64,000 nt of DNA from Paramecium pentaurelia (lineage: Eukaryota > Ciliophora > Oligohymenophorea > Peniculida > Parameciidae): contig CAJJDO010000114.1 in NCBI GenBank assembly GCA_905183005.1, positions 279,978-343,977 on the forward strand, given 5' to 3'. Below are positions 21,765-33,519 of this stretch, piece after piece (position 1 is the stretch's first letter; each line of letters starts with the position of its first letter). Position numbers and translations under genes: made by a program. Under the pieces are notes generated by a model. It did no database searches. It was not told where the DNA came from and worked only from the letters and a program-made list of their open reading frames with translations.

Positions 21765-22292
21765 TCATTATGGGGTCTCATCGTATATAAGTTAATCTTA
21801 TTCTGATAAAAAGTAGTCAAATTCATGCGTTTTTTATTTATTCTCTGAAAAGTATGAAAGAATTTCTTGATTTTTTCTCAAAGTTGAAAGTTTCAGAAGA
21901 ATTTCTATCTATCTGCGATGAATTGAAGACAATAGGTCCAATAGATTTGGGGCACCACATTTACGAAGTATTTTAAGAGGAATTTTAGTTCCGCATTAGC
22001 ATTTATATGAAAGTACCTCCTTTTTAGTATTTTAATCATTCAATTCTTTGAAGAAACATGCTTGGTGAAATTTAACTTAACATTAATTTTGTCCACAATT
22101 TTACAAAAAATAATCATTATTAGCTAAAGGTCTTTTACATCTAGAACATAAGACTTTAATAACAATAATATCGTTTTATTTCTATTGGCTTTATTAGTTT
22201 GAAATATTTGAATTAGTTGAATCATTGGTTTCCAAAATATCACCTTATTATCCTTCGCCTCTAACTTTAGTTTTTGAGATTTTCCCACCCAT
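21765..22292 (-). CDS. Cys-rich zinc-binding protein with potential N-myristoylation, unknown
   Basis: 175 residues, intronless. Starts MGGKISKTK, so Gly2 could be myristoylated. A Cys cluster follows: VLCSRCKRPLANNDYFLQNC, then CQVKFHQACFFKE, then YKCQCGTKIPLKIL, giving CxxC, C, C..HxxC and CxC pairs that could hold two zinc ions in a RING/PHD-like arrangement. The C-terminal third is helical and charged (RRQIEILLKLSTLRKN, SENKQKTHEFDYF). A plus-strand frame at 21854-22051 overlaps it and is a shadow. Family unknown. Confidence 0.65.
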
Positions 22293-23172
22293 AAATCTAA
22301 AATTTTACTTAAAATAATAATTTAAGTAACAAAATACAAAGGCTTTGAATTTTGAAAAAAAAGATGGAATTAAATTATTTAAACAGGTAAGAATTAATTC
22401 AAAAATAATCAATTTAATTAAATAAATATATTACCGCTACTTCATTAAAGTTAGAGTAAAAAAGATTTAGATAGATTAATTAAAACAATAAATATTAAAA
22501 ATATAATAATATAAATAGTTTTAAATTTTCATATCAATAATTTATAATAATAACTTGGATTCCATTGATATAATGATTAAAACATATAAAATTATTATCT
22601 AAAATATTTATCTTTAGGTAACACACTCTAAAGTCTGTTAAAATATTAGAATTTGATTTAAGTTTTTCAATAATTGAAATTACATAATATAAATGCGGAG
22701 CAAAAATAATATTTGGAATATATATTATATGATAATTATAATTAACAAGAAATAATATTATAAGGTTTACATACACAAAATTATTTTAGAAGATCATTAA
22801 AGAATTATTGAATCATAAAAATTTTTAATTATACAAATGTAGAAATATTTTAATTATAAATTTTTTAATCTTATGATAAAAATATTTGTTCTGAAAAAAT
22901 AAATAACTAATATTTCAATGAAATTTAAATATTATTAATATAATCTCTTAATCATTCTTTCACATAATTAATTTAATCTTTTATATGATTGTAAGAATAA
23001 AGTATGTATATTAACTTAAAGTATTCTTCAAAATTGATATAATGAATCATTTTCTGATTAATTTTGATAAATTATTATTAATTTTAATGAAAGGAGATAA
23101 TTAAATAAATAATGTAAGGGTATAAATGTGATAATATTATTAATCAAATGATACATTTTAAACATTAAATAT
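22293..23172. other. AT-rich intergenic region between divergent genes
   Basis: 880 bp, one of the larger empty stretches. No RNA gene or coding frame with family features; promoters of both flanking genes should be here. Confidence 0.6.
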
Positions 23173-24337
23173 ATGAATAATAAAGTGTTGCTGCTCCAAA
23201 AACGACCTGATGAGTCTTTCCCTTAAAATATGAATTTCTTCGAAATACAATCATAACCTACACCTCAATTAGATAAGGGAGAAATCCTTATTCGTGTACT
23301 ATTCATTGGTATTGATCCTGTCATGAGGGTTTGGCTATCGGGTGCTAAAACATACATAGATTCAGTAAAAATTGGTTAAGTAATGCCAGCCTTTGGAGTA
23401 GGACAATGTATTGAGAGCAATGCTAAGAATTGGAATCCAGGTAATTTAAATTTTCTAAATATTCTTTAGGACAATTAGTCTTTGGAATAATGGAATGTGC
23501 TTAATATTGTGTTAGAAAGATAAATAAATTATTTAAGGTGCCATCTTTTGTAGAAATAGGTGATCCAATAATTCCTTTGACTTTGTCTATGTAATTGAAT
23601 TTGAATTAAATATTAGTTATGGTGTGACAGGTTTAACTGCTCTGAATGCCATGAAATAAATACCAGAATAGAATCAACCTACTTAAGAAAGGCCTAAAAC
23701 TCTTTGTGTTTCTTCAGCAGCTGGTTCAACAGGATCAGTTGTTTGTTAAATAGCAAAGAGAATGGGATATAGAGTAGTGGGGATAGTGAGTAGTTAGGAG
23801 AAGGTTGAATTCTTAAAAGAACTTGGTGTTGATGAATGTGTTACATATAATTAATGTAAGCAAAATGAAGAAATAAATGTGAAGTAAATATTATTAATAA
23901 CATTAATTAGTTAATTAACAAAATTATTAAAATCTCATGCATCTCAAGGAATAGATGTTTATTATGATAATGCAGGAGAAGAAATCTTAGATGCAGTAAT
24001 ACCAGTATTAAATAAGAATGGATATGTATTGTTATGTGGAGCTACTTCTACATATAATTCATGGAAACAAAGATGTGGTTTGAAGAATTTGGCATAAGCT
24101 ATTGGAAATTCAATAAAATTTGAAGGAATAATGTTTTTGAATGAAAAATAAAAGATGTATGATGGATTTGCTGAGATGGTTGAAATGGTCAATGAAGGAT
24201 CAATAAAACATTAGGAAGAAATACTTTTAGGCATAGAATAATTCGTAATTGGACTATAGAATGTATTTTTAGGGAAGAATAAAGGAAAGACAATCATTTA
24301 AATATATGATAATTAATTATAATAAGCTAAATTATGA
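23173..24337 (+). CDS. NAD(P)-dependent MDR reductase (prostaglandin reductase-like)
   Basis: 360 residues; introns of 29, 26 and 27 nt. N-terminus MNNKVLLLQKRPDESFP and KGEILIRVLFIGIDPVMRVWLSG match the zinc-independent medium-chain dehydrogenase/reductase branch of leukotriene B4 12-hydroxydehydrogenase/prostaglandin reductases. Then YGVTGLTALNAM, the cofactor region TLCVSSAAGSTGSVVCQIAKRMGYRVVGI, LGVDECVTYNQ, GIDVYYDNAGEEILDAVIP, NGYVLLCGAT and LNEKQKMYDGFAEMVEMV. No catalytic zinc Cys/His set. Expected to reduce alpha,beta-unsaturated carbonyls with NADPH. Confidence 0.88.
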
Positions 24338-24362
24338 TAAATATCTTGATAAAAATAAATAA

Positions 24363-26110
24363 TCACTCTTTTTTATAATTGAGTCCATAAAATTCTTAAT
24401 CAAACTTTTTAAGTGCTTGTGTATTTGAGGTTTGATTTTAATTTTCCTCAATTTCTAATGGTTAATAATTAAGAGATTACTTTCATCTAGAATTTATGGG
24501 TTGAAATTAGATAAATCAGTAGCTGATTATAAATCTGGTATTATTGGAGCTTAAATCTAAAATTAGTATATAAATAATACTTCTTTTTAGATTAATCTTT
24601 AGAAATCCATCTTTTTAAACCAAGGATGTTTCTTGATTTCTTCAGCATCACCTTTGTTTCCTAATCTTTCATGAGGTTTCTTTTTTAGTAATGCTGTTAA
24701 TAGATTCTTGCAATCAAAAGATAAATTAATTGTAGATGGAAATTTCAATTCAGATTCTACAATATTTCTAAACATTTGATTTCTATTTTCTGAAAAGAAT
24801 GGAGTTCTTCCACACAACATTTCAAATCTTAAATATATCAATTTATATACATAAGTATGCCTAAACACCACCAATCAGCAGTGAAGGCATGTCCTTATTG
24901 AGTAATTACCTCAGGGGCCAAATATTCTGGAGTTCCAACTATTGATTAAGCTACCTGTCCTTTTGATAAAAACTTAGCTAATCCATAATCTGTTAAAGCC
25001 ACATAACCTTTTTCATCCATCAAAATATTTTCTGGTTTCAAATCTCTATATATAATCCCTTATTTATGCAAATACTCCAAAGCTAAAAGTACTTAGGATG
25101 AATAAAACAAAGCAAAATCTTCATTAAATTTATTCACTTTTTATAAATGAGTATACAATTCACCTCCTCTAAAATATATATAATTAATTATTCATACATC
25201 ATAAATTTCATAACAAAGTAAACACACTCCTAAGTAATAAAAGCATATTCCAAAGACACAAGAAATGGATGTTAAGTTTATTCTAAAATTTTTCTCTCTG
25301 TTTTTAGATATTCAATATGATCTCTTGAGATGATATCTTCCTTACGTAAACTCTTTATAGCAAATATTTCTTTTGTATCTTTCTTCTCACATAACATTAC
25401 TTTTCCAAATGCTCCTCTACCCAACATCTTAATTAATGTAAAATCTTCTATACTAATCTCCTAAGTATTTGATTTCTAATAGATTGTTTAAACATTCCCT
25501 CTTGAAGCTTACATAGCAATTTTCACATCATCCACTGTCATTTCTGTTCCTTATTTTGGGAGCTATCTACGAATGTTTTTCTTAATATCATAATTTGTTG
25601 TTGTATATGGACTTAAATTCATTTCTTCAATAAAATGGCATCGTATTTTTTTTAGATTATGCTTTACATATACTTCACATAAGGTTTGTATAATCAATGA
25701 CAATCTAACCAATATTTACAGTTTCATACTAATCATCTACTTGATATCGCTAATCATATTCTGTAGGTATATGTAGTATGAATTCCTTTACAATTTTCGA
25801 AATTGTGATCGAAGTAATTGCAGATAATGGTATTTTTCTCTTTATTCTTGATCTGCAAAAATAATTCAATTCTCTTACTTATTTACTAAACTTTAAAAAA
25901 AGCTTTTAACGGCACTTCCTTCTGCAGGTGAAATATTATATACATTCTTGTTTGTGATTACCTATAATATATGCTTTCTTTTACAATAACTCTAGGTAAT
26001 TTTTTGTTCTACCCTGTAAATTTTATAACCTTCATTGTAAGTACTATTGTTTCACCTCCTTCTAGTTATTCTCGCAACTTTTTATCATTCGTCACTTACT
26101 CATAATCCAT
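24363..26110 (-). CDS. AGC-family protein kinase with N-terminal PH/TH1-like domain
   Basis: About 523 residues; seven introns of 23-29 nt. The N-terminal domain (VIKFTGQNKKLPRVIVITNKN then KRKIPLSAITSITIS, EFILHIP) is the PH/myosin-TH1-like module seen in ciliate AGC kinases. Kinase core: LIKMLGRGAFGKVMLCEK, EIFAIKSLRKEDI, FVMKFMIGGELYTHL, GIIYRDLKPENILMDEKGYVALTDYGLAKF, IVGTPEYLAPEVIT, ADWWCLGILIFEMLCGRTPFF, RLGNKGDAEEIKKHPWFKKMDF. The C-terminal extension has PIIPDLQS and, near the end, KKFDQEFYGLNY in the place of the hydrophobic motif. Key Lys, Asp and DYG (for DFG) are present, so it should be active. Confidence 0.88.
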
Positions 26111-26185
26111 ATTTAATAATATATTTTATAAGAATATAAAACTTAAATTCTATCTTTCTCTTCAACTCCTCTAATTTCACAAATA

Positions 26186-26257
26186 TCCAATTAGGAGAAC
26201 TGAGCACCTGACCCTTTGCTTACGAGACAAATGCTTTATCCACCGAGTTAAATCGGC
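26186..26257 (-). tRNA. tRNA-Thr-like sequence (anticodon CGT), possibly a pseudogene
   Basis: 72 nt on the minus strand. Acceptor GCCGATT against AATTGGA has a G-A mismatch at the end; the anticodon stem TTTGT/GCAAA is sound and its loop CTCGTAA gives CGT (decodes ACG). The D-arm is weak, and the T-loop reads CTCAGTT, lacking the TTC of the B box. No T-run follows on the transcribed strand, unlike the other tRNAs here. Probably a relic, or a real tRNA misread by eye. Confidence 0.5.
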
Positions 26258-26697
26258 ATCATTAAATATTAAATTTCTAAGTCTATCCTTGAATATTGCA
26301 TTAAAAATAGACATCAATTGTTATCTTTTTTATTTTTATGTTGCTATATCTTATACGCATACTTTTCTCATAATTAATTTATGATAACTTATCAAATTAA
26401 TCTGATAGATATTAATTATTACTTCATTCTATAAAACAATACTTATTAATTAATTGAATTTCCATTAAGTATTTTTATATTATTTAAAACTACTAAAAAT
26501 AAATTCTTTACTTAATGATCAAAAATAATTCTAACGATATGATAATATTATTTTATTTTATAATTTTTATTTTATTTAATCTTTAATGTATTATATTATA
26601 AAATAAATTCAATTAAATTAATAATATTCTTAAAATCTTTATTCAACTTTTTCTAATATTCATTAATTTTTTTAAGTACATTTTTCAATTATATCAA
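26258..26697. other. AT-rich intergenic region
   Basis: 440 bp leading to the first heat-shock-factor gene. No coding frame found and no clear nGAAn arrays noticed. Confidence 0.5.
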
Positions 26698-27411
26698 ATG
26701 GGAAAACCTAAAATATTAATAAAAAATTTGTATGAAATTGTTCAGGTAACTTTAAAACAGTTAAAAAATAGTCAGAAAAATTTGATTGTATTAAATGGAC
26801 AGATGATGGAAGGGCTTTTATAATTGTTAATCCTGAAGAATTTTAGAATTCAATAATGCCAGAATATTTTTATTCAACGTAAATTAAGTCTCTCTACCGA
26901 TAATTGAATTCTTATGGATTTAAGATGAGAAGTTTAGAAATGAACTAAAAAATGTTTTCACATAAGTGGTTTATTAAAGGAAATATGTATTCAATATCTT
27001 GTATTTTAAAGATCTTCACTTTATAAGGTAGAGAGATAAAAAAGTCAAAGTATTGCTTATTTAGATAAAGAGAAGAATTATTCAATTGTTTTAATGAGAG
27101 AGGAAATGAAATAGTTAAAAGAAGAATTAGAAACCTTATAAATTCAATAAAATTCTATATTAAAATAAATTCGAATTCATTCTATAATATAAACTTAAAT
27201 TTGTAAAAACATCAAAAAGATTTGTGAAGAATAAAAGAAATTTAATTTAGAAAGAGAATAGGAAAGAAAGCTTGTTATGTATTTCACATCGATGTTTGAA
27301 ATATTTAAAGGTTTTCAATTTGAAATAGCTTCTAAAATAATTCTAGAATTATAAGATATTGGAGGACCCTTAACTCCTTCATTTTCTCCAATGATATTTC
27401 CATATATATGA
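26698..27411 (+). CDS. Heat shock factor-type transcription factor
   Basis: 218 residues; introns of 26 and 31 nt. HSF DNA-binding domain: KILIKNLYEIVQ, FDCIKWTDDGRAFIIVNPEEF, IMPEYFYST, then the recognition helix region KSLYRQLNSYGFKM (canonical SFVRQLNxYGF) and FSHKWFIKGN. After it a Gln/Lys-rich coiled coil (REEMKQLKEELETLQIQQNS) for oligomerisation and a short tail PLTPSFSPMIFPYI. The protein is short for an HSF and lacks a long activation domain. Faces a second HSF gene tail to tail, 99 bp between stops. Confidence 0.85.
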
Positions 27412-27510
27412 TAAGTTGCAAAATTATAAATGAATAAATTAAAGATATTTTTGAAGTGTAATTAATTACTAACTAACAATATATGAGGATTTCTAAAAAT
27501 AAAAATAATA

Positions 27511-28272
27511 TCAATAATAAGGAAATTAAATTGGAGAGTAATTTTCTGAAATAGGAGTTGGAAAATCCATCTCAAAAATTAAAAAGGCAATTATTCTTTC
27601 TAATTAATCTGCTCTATATCCTTAAATAATTTTGAAAAATAATTTCATTGGTTTTGCAAATTCTGATTAACGATCTTCTCCATAAATAAATGCCATATTC
27701 TAAAACATTTAAAAAATAGAATTATTACTTGAGTAATTCTCTCAACACGACTAGCTAATGTTGCTTAAATTTTAGCTTATATTATTAATTGTTTCAATAT
27801 ATATTGCTGATTAATTTTCAATTGTTGTAATTAACCTTATAATTGTTAATTTTATATTTTTATTTACTCCAAACTTGATACTTAATCTAGATTGTCTTAG
27901 TTTAATTTATCATTTGTAATTCTCTATATTTTGTTTAAAAGATCCCTATAAAATCACTCAATAATTAAATAATCTTACCTTCTTCCTTTTTAGAAATAGG
28001 GATGAAAATATTGCTTTTGATTTTGTTTATTTTTTTGCATTTTAAATTTATAAAAACTTAGTTATCTTAAAAATGACTAGATGTTATTTGTATTGAATGC
28101 ATTCACCATTACATTTTCTGAAAATAATTTACGTTTTGGAATTACAAAACTTAAACCATCAGGAGACCACCGAATATAATTTTTGTGTTCATTATTCTTA
28201 TCTAATAAAATATACTACTTCTAACATTTCAAATAATAATAAAATGAACTTTTAAATAGTCTTAGTTCTCAT
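27511..28272 (-). CDS. Heat shock factor-type transcription factor (second copy)
   Basis: About 225 residues; introns of 22, 33 and 29 nt. DNA-binding domain: KFILLLFEMLENN, HKNYIRWSPDGLSFVIPKRKLF, VNAFNTNNIQSFLRQLSFYKFKM, YFHPYFQKGRRDLL. Heptads LEQIKIQNQQLQGQLQQLK follow. The end PTPISENYSPIQFPYY resembles the tail PLTPSFSPMIFPYI of the neighbour, so the two genes are probably an old tandem or inverted duplication that diverged greatly. Starts at the Met that gives the first helix of the domain. Confidence 0.83.
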
Positions 28273-28832
28273 TATCAGTATTAATATTTTATTATGAAAA
28301 GTTTTGATATTAAATAAATTAATTGCGATTAATATAAGCTAACCAATTACTTTTATTATAATCTCAATTCTGTGAAATTTATATTAAATAATAACTCTTC
28401 CATTAAATTGAAATACAAGAGTAAATATTCCAAAAATTAGTAGTAAAATATTATTAATAATCTGAATAGTATAATTTCAAAAAGTATACTATAAAAAAAG
28501 ATTTATAGTAGATGAACTATTTAAATTTAGAATAGAATTATTATTAAATAATAATAGATGTATATATATATTCTATTATCTACTCACAAATTATAATTGA
28601 TAATAATATTTCCATTCTAAACATTTATGTCTAGAACAAAGAAAACTTGTTTACATATCCTGTTTTCGAGAAATCTAAATATTAAATTCTAATCATCTTA
28701 ATGAAGTTGTTTATACATTTGAAAATATGTATTTTAATTTAGAAATTGTTTTTTAAGTGGGTTTATGATTATTGAATCTTTGAAATTAAGTTATATCATA
28801 ATCTATATCTATATATATATATATAGTATATT
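28273..28832. other. AT-rich intergenic region
   Basis: 560 bp between two minus-strand genes, ending with a (TA)n run near 28804-28825. Nothing coding recognised. Confidence 0.55.
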
Positions 28833-29585
28833 TCAAAACAATCCTTTAGGAGGAGTCTTATTAACTAAATCTACTATAAATTTCATATGATTTGTCACAT
28901 TTTATAATGGCAATACTGCTTTCTTGCTATTATTGTTAGAATTGACTGTTGTACTTGCCATTGAATTAGTTGGCTTATGATATGAAACTTTTTAGTTCTA
29001 TCTGAGAGGTGTAGTTGTCTATGTTGAAACTCTTTATTCAGTCTTTTATGGTGTTCTTGATGTTGATTTTCCTATTATTCTAGGAGTGTATTGCTATTTT
29101 AAATTTGGAGATATTGATCTTTCTGGTGTTTTGCTTTGACATGCTAGTTTAATTGAATTTGCATTTAATTAAGGGCAAAAGGGAGTCTTTTTCAATTCCT
29201 CAATCAAATGATGCTAACCATTCATCTATTTATTAATTTGGGTCTTTTAGCATCTCTGAAGTAGGGATGAATTCTAATCTGATATTAATCGTTGAGATTT
29301 CTTATTAATTTTTGGTTTGAATGTTAAACCTTTTAGTTCTTCTTACTACTTTTCTTATTACATTAAATGAAGTTATTCATTTTTTCTTTCAATCCAATAA
29401 TCAACTTCCTCTAAAAATTAATCAACAGTTCGATGTTCTCTATCCTTATTAATATTTGGTCGAAATGAATATTTACTGCATTCTTATTCTTCATTCAACT
29501 CTTTCAATCGTTTGTATTCTGCAATTTTCTATTGTTTTTCTTTCATTAAATGTTAGGCACGTTAATGAATAGGTATATGATTCAT
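28833..29585 (-). CDS. Basic low-complexity protein, unknown (cilium/centrosome-type repeats)
   Basis: 250 residues, intronless. The N-terminal half is a charged helix (HLMKEKQQKIAEYKRLKELN, WIERKNEQLHLMQQEKQQ) with the paired motif SFRPNIN and TFKPKINKKSQ; F-x-P-x-I-N repeats of this kind are frequent in ciliate and algal cilium-associated proteins. The C-terminal half is Ser/Thr/Pro-rich (SKTPERSISP, RIIGKSTSRTPQKT) and probably phosphorylated. No enzyme motif. Confidence 0.62.
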
Positions 29586-30246
29586 CTTATTAATATTATA
29601 ATAAAACTTAGTTAACGAATATATTTCTATTTTGTAAAAACAATAAAAATCATAAAAATTAGAAATCTAAATCTAATAATTATATTTGAATATAGTTAGA
29701 TGATATTCAATTAAATTGATAATTTTATTTAATACATTTTTCTATTTAGTACATTTGTAATCTTTCAATTTATAAATGAATTCTAAATATACAACAATAA
29801 ATATATTGAATTTAAGTTTAAAAGTATATTTTTCAAAAAATACAATTATTTCAAGATCAATTACTTTTATTATAAACTCTATTGATATATTATAAAATTT
29901 AATAAAAATCATTAAGGTTATAAAAATAATAATAATTAGAGATCAACCTTAAATAACTTATCAAAATATTTGCTCAATAATACTCATAATGAATTATTGA
30001 AATCTTATTGGTAATAAATATATTATTACTTTTTATATAATATATTGGTGAATAATTTTAAGAAGTATTTATTATTTATACAATATAATTAGGAATTCAG
30101 TTTGAAAAAGATCTTAATTAAGTTATATCAATTGATTATAAAGAATGATAACATCTTAAATTTAGTATTTATAAAATATATGAATTAGTGTTATAATTAT
30201 TCTAGTTAATTAATAATAAAATCTGTTAAAAATATAGTTGTTAATA
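29586..30246. other. AT-rich intergenic region between divergent genes
   Basis: 660 bp without a credible coding frame; holds the promoters of the basic protein and the PLK4-like gene. Confidence 0.55.
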
Positions 30247-32039
30247 ATGAAATCAGATTCTTTAGCAGTAAGTGTTTATATTACTATTAGATGAGAATTA
30301 CCAAATAAAGAACCCAATTGGTAGAGGGGCTGGTAGTTTTGTGTGTAAGATTGTAAACCGATTAAGTAAAGTAGAAATGGCTGCTAAGATTATTTAGAAA
30401 ACATCATCAAACTCACACAAAATATAGAATGAAGTTATGATTCATTCTGAATTGCATCATAAAAATATTGTTAATTTAATTGATGTTTTTGAAGATGCTG
30501 ATAACAGTTATCTTATAATGGAATTATGTGATTAAGACATTTATTAATTAATTAAGAAAGGATAATTTAATGAATAATAAATACGTTTTTATGGTAAATA
30601 ATTAACAGAAGGTTTATAATATTTACATTCTCATAATATAATTCATAGAGATATTAAATTAGGAAATCTATTAATCTAGAATGATATTCTAAAAATTGCT
30701 GATTTTGGATTGGCTGTAAAATTAACAGATGATGAAGAAGAAAGAAATACACTTTGTGGTACTCCAAATTATATAAGTCCAGAAATCATTAATTAATAAC
30801 CTTATGGAAAGAAAGTTGATTTATGGAGTATGGGTTGTTGTTTATTTGCTATGGCAACAGGACGTGGTCCATTTGAAGAGAAAAATGCTGCTTTAGGTGA
30901 TGTTTTAAGAAAAGTAAAATAAGGTGATTTTGATCTACCTGCTAATTCTACTGAAACATTTAAGGATTTAATAATGAATTTATTAAATCTTGATGTTGAT
31001 TAAAGATATTCTATTGATAAAATAATAAAACATCCATTTTTTATAGATCCTATTCCTCCAAGAATTTAAAGTAGAAATTAATCCAGTTCTTAAATTAAGT
31101 AACTTTTAGATTTGAGTCCATTTGTGAAATAATAACATCGTTCTACTTGTTCTATGATTGGATTAGATAAATAATAAGTAGTAACTTAGTTTTTATAGAA
31201 ATAACAGTTGTTAGAAGGAAAAAAGTTACTATTTGGTTAAACAACAAATGGAAAGATTTCACTTAAATAAAATTATCATCTTGATAATGTTCCTAAATTC
31301 TTTTTACCATAAGATAAATATTCTAATAATAATACTAGTTGTAATCATCATAATAAAGAAAATATTAATCAATAGAATTTTAATAAAGAAAATATTAGAG
31401 AGAATAGTGTTAAAATTAATAAATAGAATTCTTCAACATTATGCATATTTAATGAATCACCAATAAAATTAGGTGATTTAAAATCTTGTAAATTATAAAC
31501 AAAAAATGGTTTATTATAAATTCATGAAGATGGAAGATTTGAAATGGATGTAAGTAATAAAGATTTAAATTTTATTATTTAAACTAATGGATAAGAAGTA
31601 ATTTATTTTATATTAATTTTATTAGATAATTGTTTAAAAGAAGGGTTAAAAGGCAAAATAATATAAATTAAATGAATTACCCTAAAAATTATAGAAATTC
31701 TATACTTATTCAAAATAAGTGTGTAATGCAATCAGAGAAAAAAATTAGAAATAGAAACTTAATAATGAACATGGCAATTTTGCATTAAAAAATACAAAAT
31801 TAGGTTAATGTTATGAAGGATATATTGCATAATCAAAAATAAAAGTAAATTTTTCTTTAAAACTTTAGATATAACATATTTTAAATTCAGACACAATAAA
31901 ATTATAATTTCATAATGGAAATACTAAAATTGTAAATATTAATGAATTTTAATAACTTTCAACTTAATCAAGAATGGATCCTAATGAAGTTTATTCAATT
32001 AAAATTGCACTCAAATATTTAACTTAATGTTTGTAATGA
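30247..32039 (+). CDS. Polo-like kinase 4 (SAK)-type kinase
   Basis: 578 residues; introns of 28 nt near 30268 and near 31594. Kinase domain at the N-terminus: YQIKNPIGRGAGSFVCKIV, VEMAAKIIQK, YLIMELCDQDIYQLIKKGQF, NIIHRDIKLGNLLIQND, IADFGLAVKLT, NTLCGTPNYISPEII, DLWSMGCCLFAMATG, RGPFEEK. All catalytic residues are present. A Ser/Gln/Asn-rich linker follows, then a C-terminal domain with LPQKLQKFYTYSKQVCNAIREK, which matches the third polo box of PLK4. PLK4 starts centriole/basal-body duplication, central in a ciliate with thousands of basal bodies. Confidence that it is PLK4 rather than another Polo kinase is moderate to high. Confidence 0.82.
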
Positions 32040-32510
32040 TAGTTAAAATTTGTTTATTATATTTAAATTATAATCTCTAATTCTAAATGTGAATATATAT
32101 CTTATTTAATTCTCTCATGATGTTTAAAATAACAATAAATAAAAATTGATTCAATCATACAAATATTAAATCAGAAACTCTAATTATTGTATCATTTTAT
32201 TTTTTAAATTAAATTCCAGGAATTACAAATAATAATCTTATATTTAACTTAGAAACCTTTTGGGTTGAGATAGATTTTTTTGGTTTTGTGCATTCATTTG
32301 GAATTCATTTAAAAAGAAGATTTTTTAAATCAATTTAATATTTTCATTAAAAAAATGCTTGAAGTCATAGTTTAATTAAAATTTAGTAATGGCTATTCAA
32401 CTATCATTTTGAATAGTTAAATATACATTTAACAATTTATAAAATCAATAAATGAATAACGATATTATGTTTACAAATAATTTAGGATTAAGAAATTGTA
32501 AAATCAATAG

Positions 32511-33020
32511 TCATAATAATTATTCAACTATAAATTCAACAAACATTCGAGCATTCTAAAGTAATGTAGTTCGTGATGTTATTTGAGAGATAAGATCATC
32601 TTTTTCTGCACTCAATATGTTGCTTACATTTTTTTGTTGTTCACATAATGTTTTTAATTATTCTTAGGTAACACTTAAATGTTTGTAATTTCTAAAATTA
32701 ATAATATGATACTATCCTAAAATTTCCCATCTAAAGCGTAAATACTTATAATATCTATTTTTCACCATAGCTAATGTTTTTCCATGAAAATGTCTATGAA
32801 TCTTTTAAAATTTAGGTCCATTTTTAAGCACCAACTATAAAATACGTTTATCATCTTCTAATGAAAAATTTTGACCTGACTTTTTATTATTTGTTCCATC
32901 AGCACATCTTCGTTTTTTTCTATGATAATCATATTCATTTTTCTTTTTTGGCTTTTTTAGTAGACCAACCTGATTAGGTTATCCATTTTCAAAAGATATC
33001 TCTTCATTCTCCTTTATCAT
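32511..33020 (-). CDS. Myb/SANT-domain DNA-binding protein
   Basis: About 169 residues from the first in-frame Met at 33020; the frame stays open about 60 nt further upstream without an ATG, so the true start may use an extra 5' exon. A basic region PKKKNEYDYHRKKRRC precedes one Myb/SANT repeat: FSLEDDKRILQLVLKNGPKFQKI, HRHFHGKTLAMVKNRYYKYLRFRWEI. A helical C-terminus follows (LKTLCEQQKNVSNILSAEKDD). Such single- or two-repeat Myb proteins are probable transcription factors. Confidence 0.68.
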
Positions 33021-33519
33021 TACTTCTACTATTTTAATTAATAACTATTCTGAATTAAATTTTTTGTTTTGTGCTTGTATTAAATCAAAATTTATACATT
33101 CCTTCACAATAAAATTTGAAAACTATCACTAATATTATACTTTTTTATATAAATATGAATTATCTTATCTAGTATATAAATATAAACAAATTATAAAAAC
33201 GATAAATTTAATAGTGTATAAATTTTATTATTAAATCTCATATCCCTTATTATGAAATTAAAGATTATTTATTCAAAAATATTGTCAAACTTACTTCCAT
33301 TATCTTATAACTAATATAATATATTACTAAAATAATCTAGAAAACAGTTTCATTAATAGATTAAATCAAAAATTATACTTTTAAATCAACGTATATATAT
33401 TGATTAATTTGTATAAAGAAAATAAGAAGAAAATTTTATCTTAAATTCTTTATTTAAAATTATTCTTATTAACATTGTTTATACATATATTTTAATATGA
33501 CATGTATAAATGATAGATA
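33021..33519. other. AT-rich intergenic region with possible extra 5' coding
   Basis: The part next to 33021-33085 may still belong to the Myb gene (frame CINFDLIQAQNKKFNSEQ). The rest is AT-rich and empty. Confidence 0.45.

Noticed and set aside
21854..22051. Plus-strand ORF MKEFLDFFSKLKVSEEF
   Set aside because: Overlaps the intronless Cys-rich minus-strand gene, whose Cys spacing is clearly selected; the plus frame is a shadow.
22534..22776. Minus-strand ORF MYVNLIILFLVNYN
   Set aside because: Low-complexity AT translation without family features or introns; in a gene-free region of this base composition such frames are expected by chance.
32452..32583. Plus-strand ORF MNNDIMFTNNLG..
   Set aside because: Overlaps the 3' end of the Myb gene and shows no family features.
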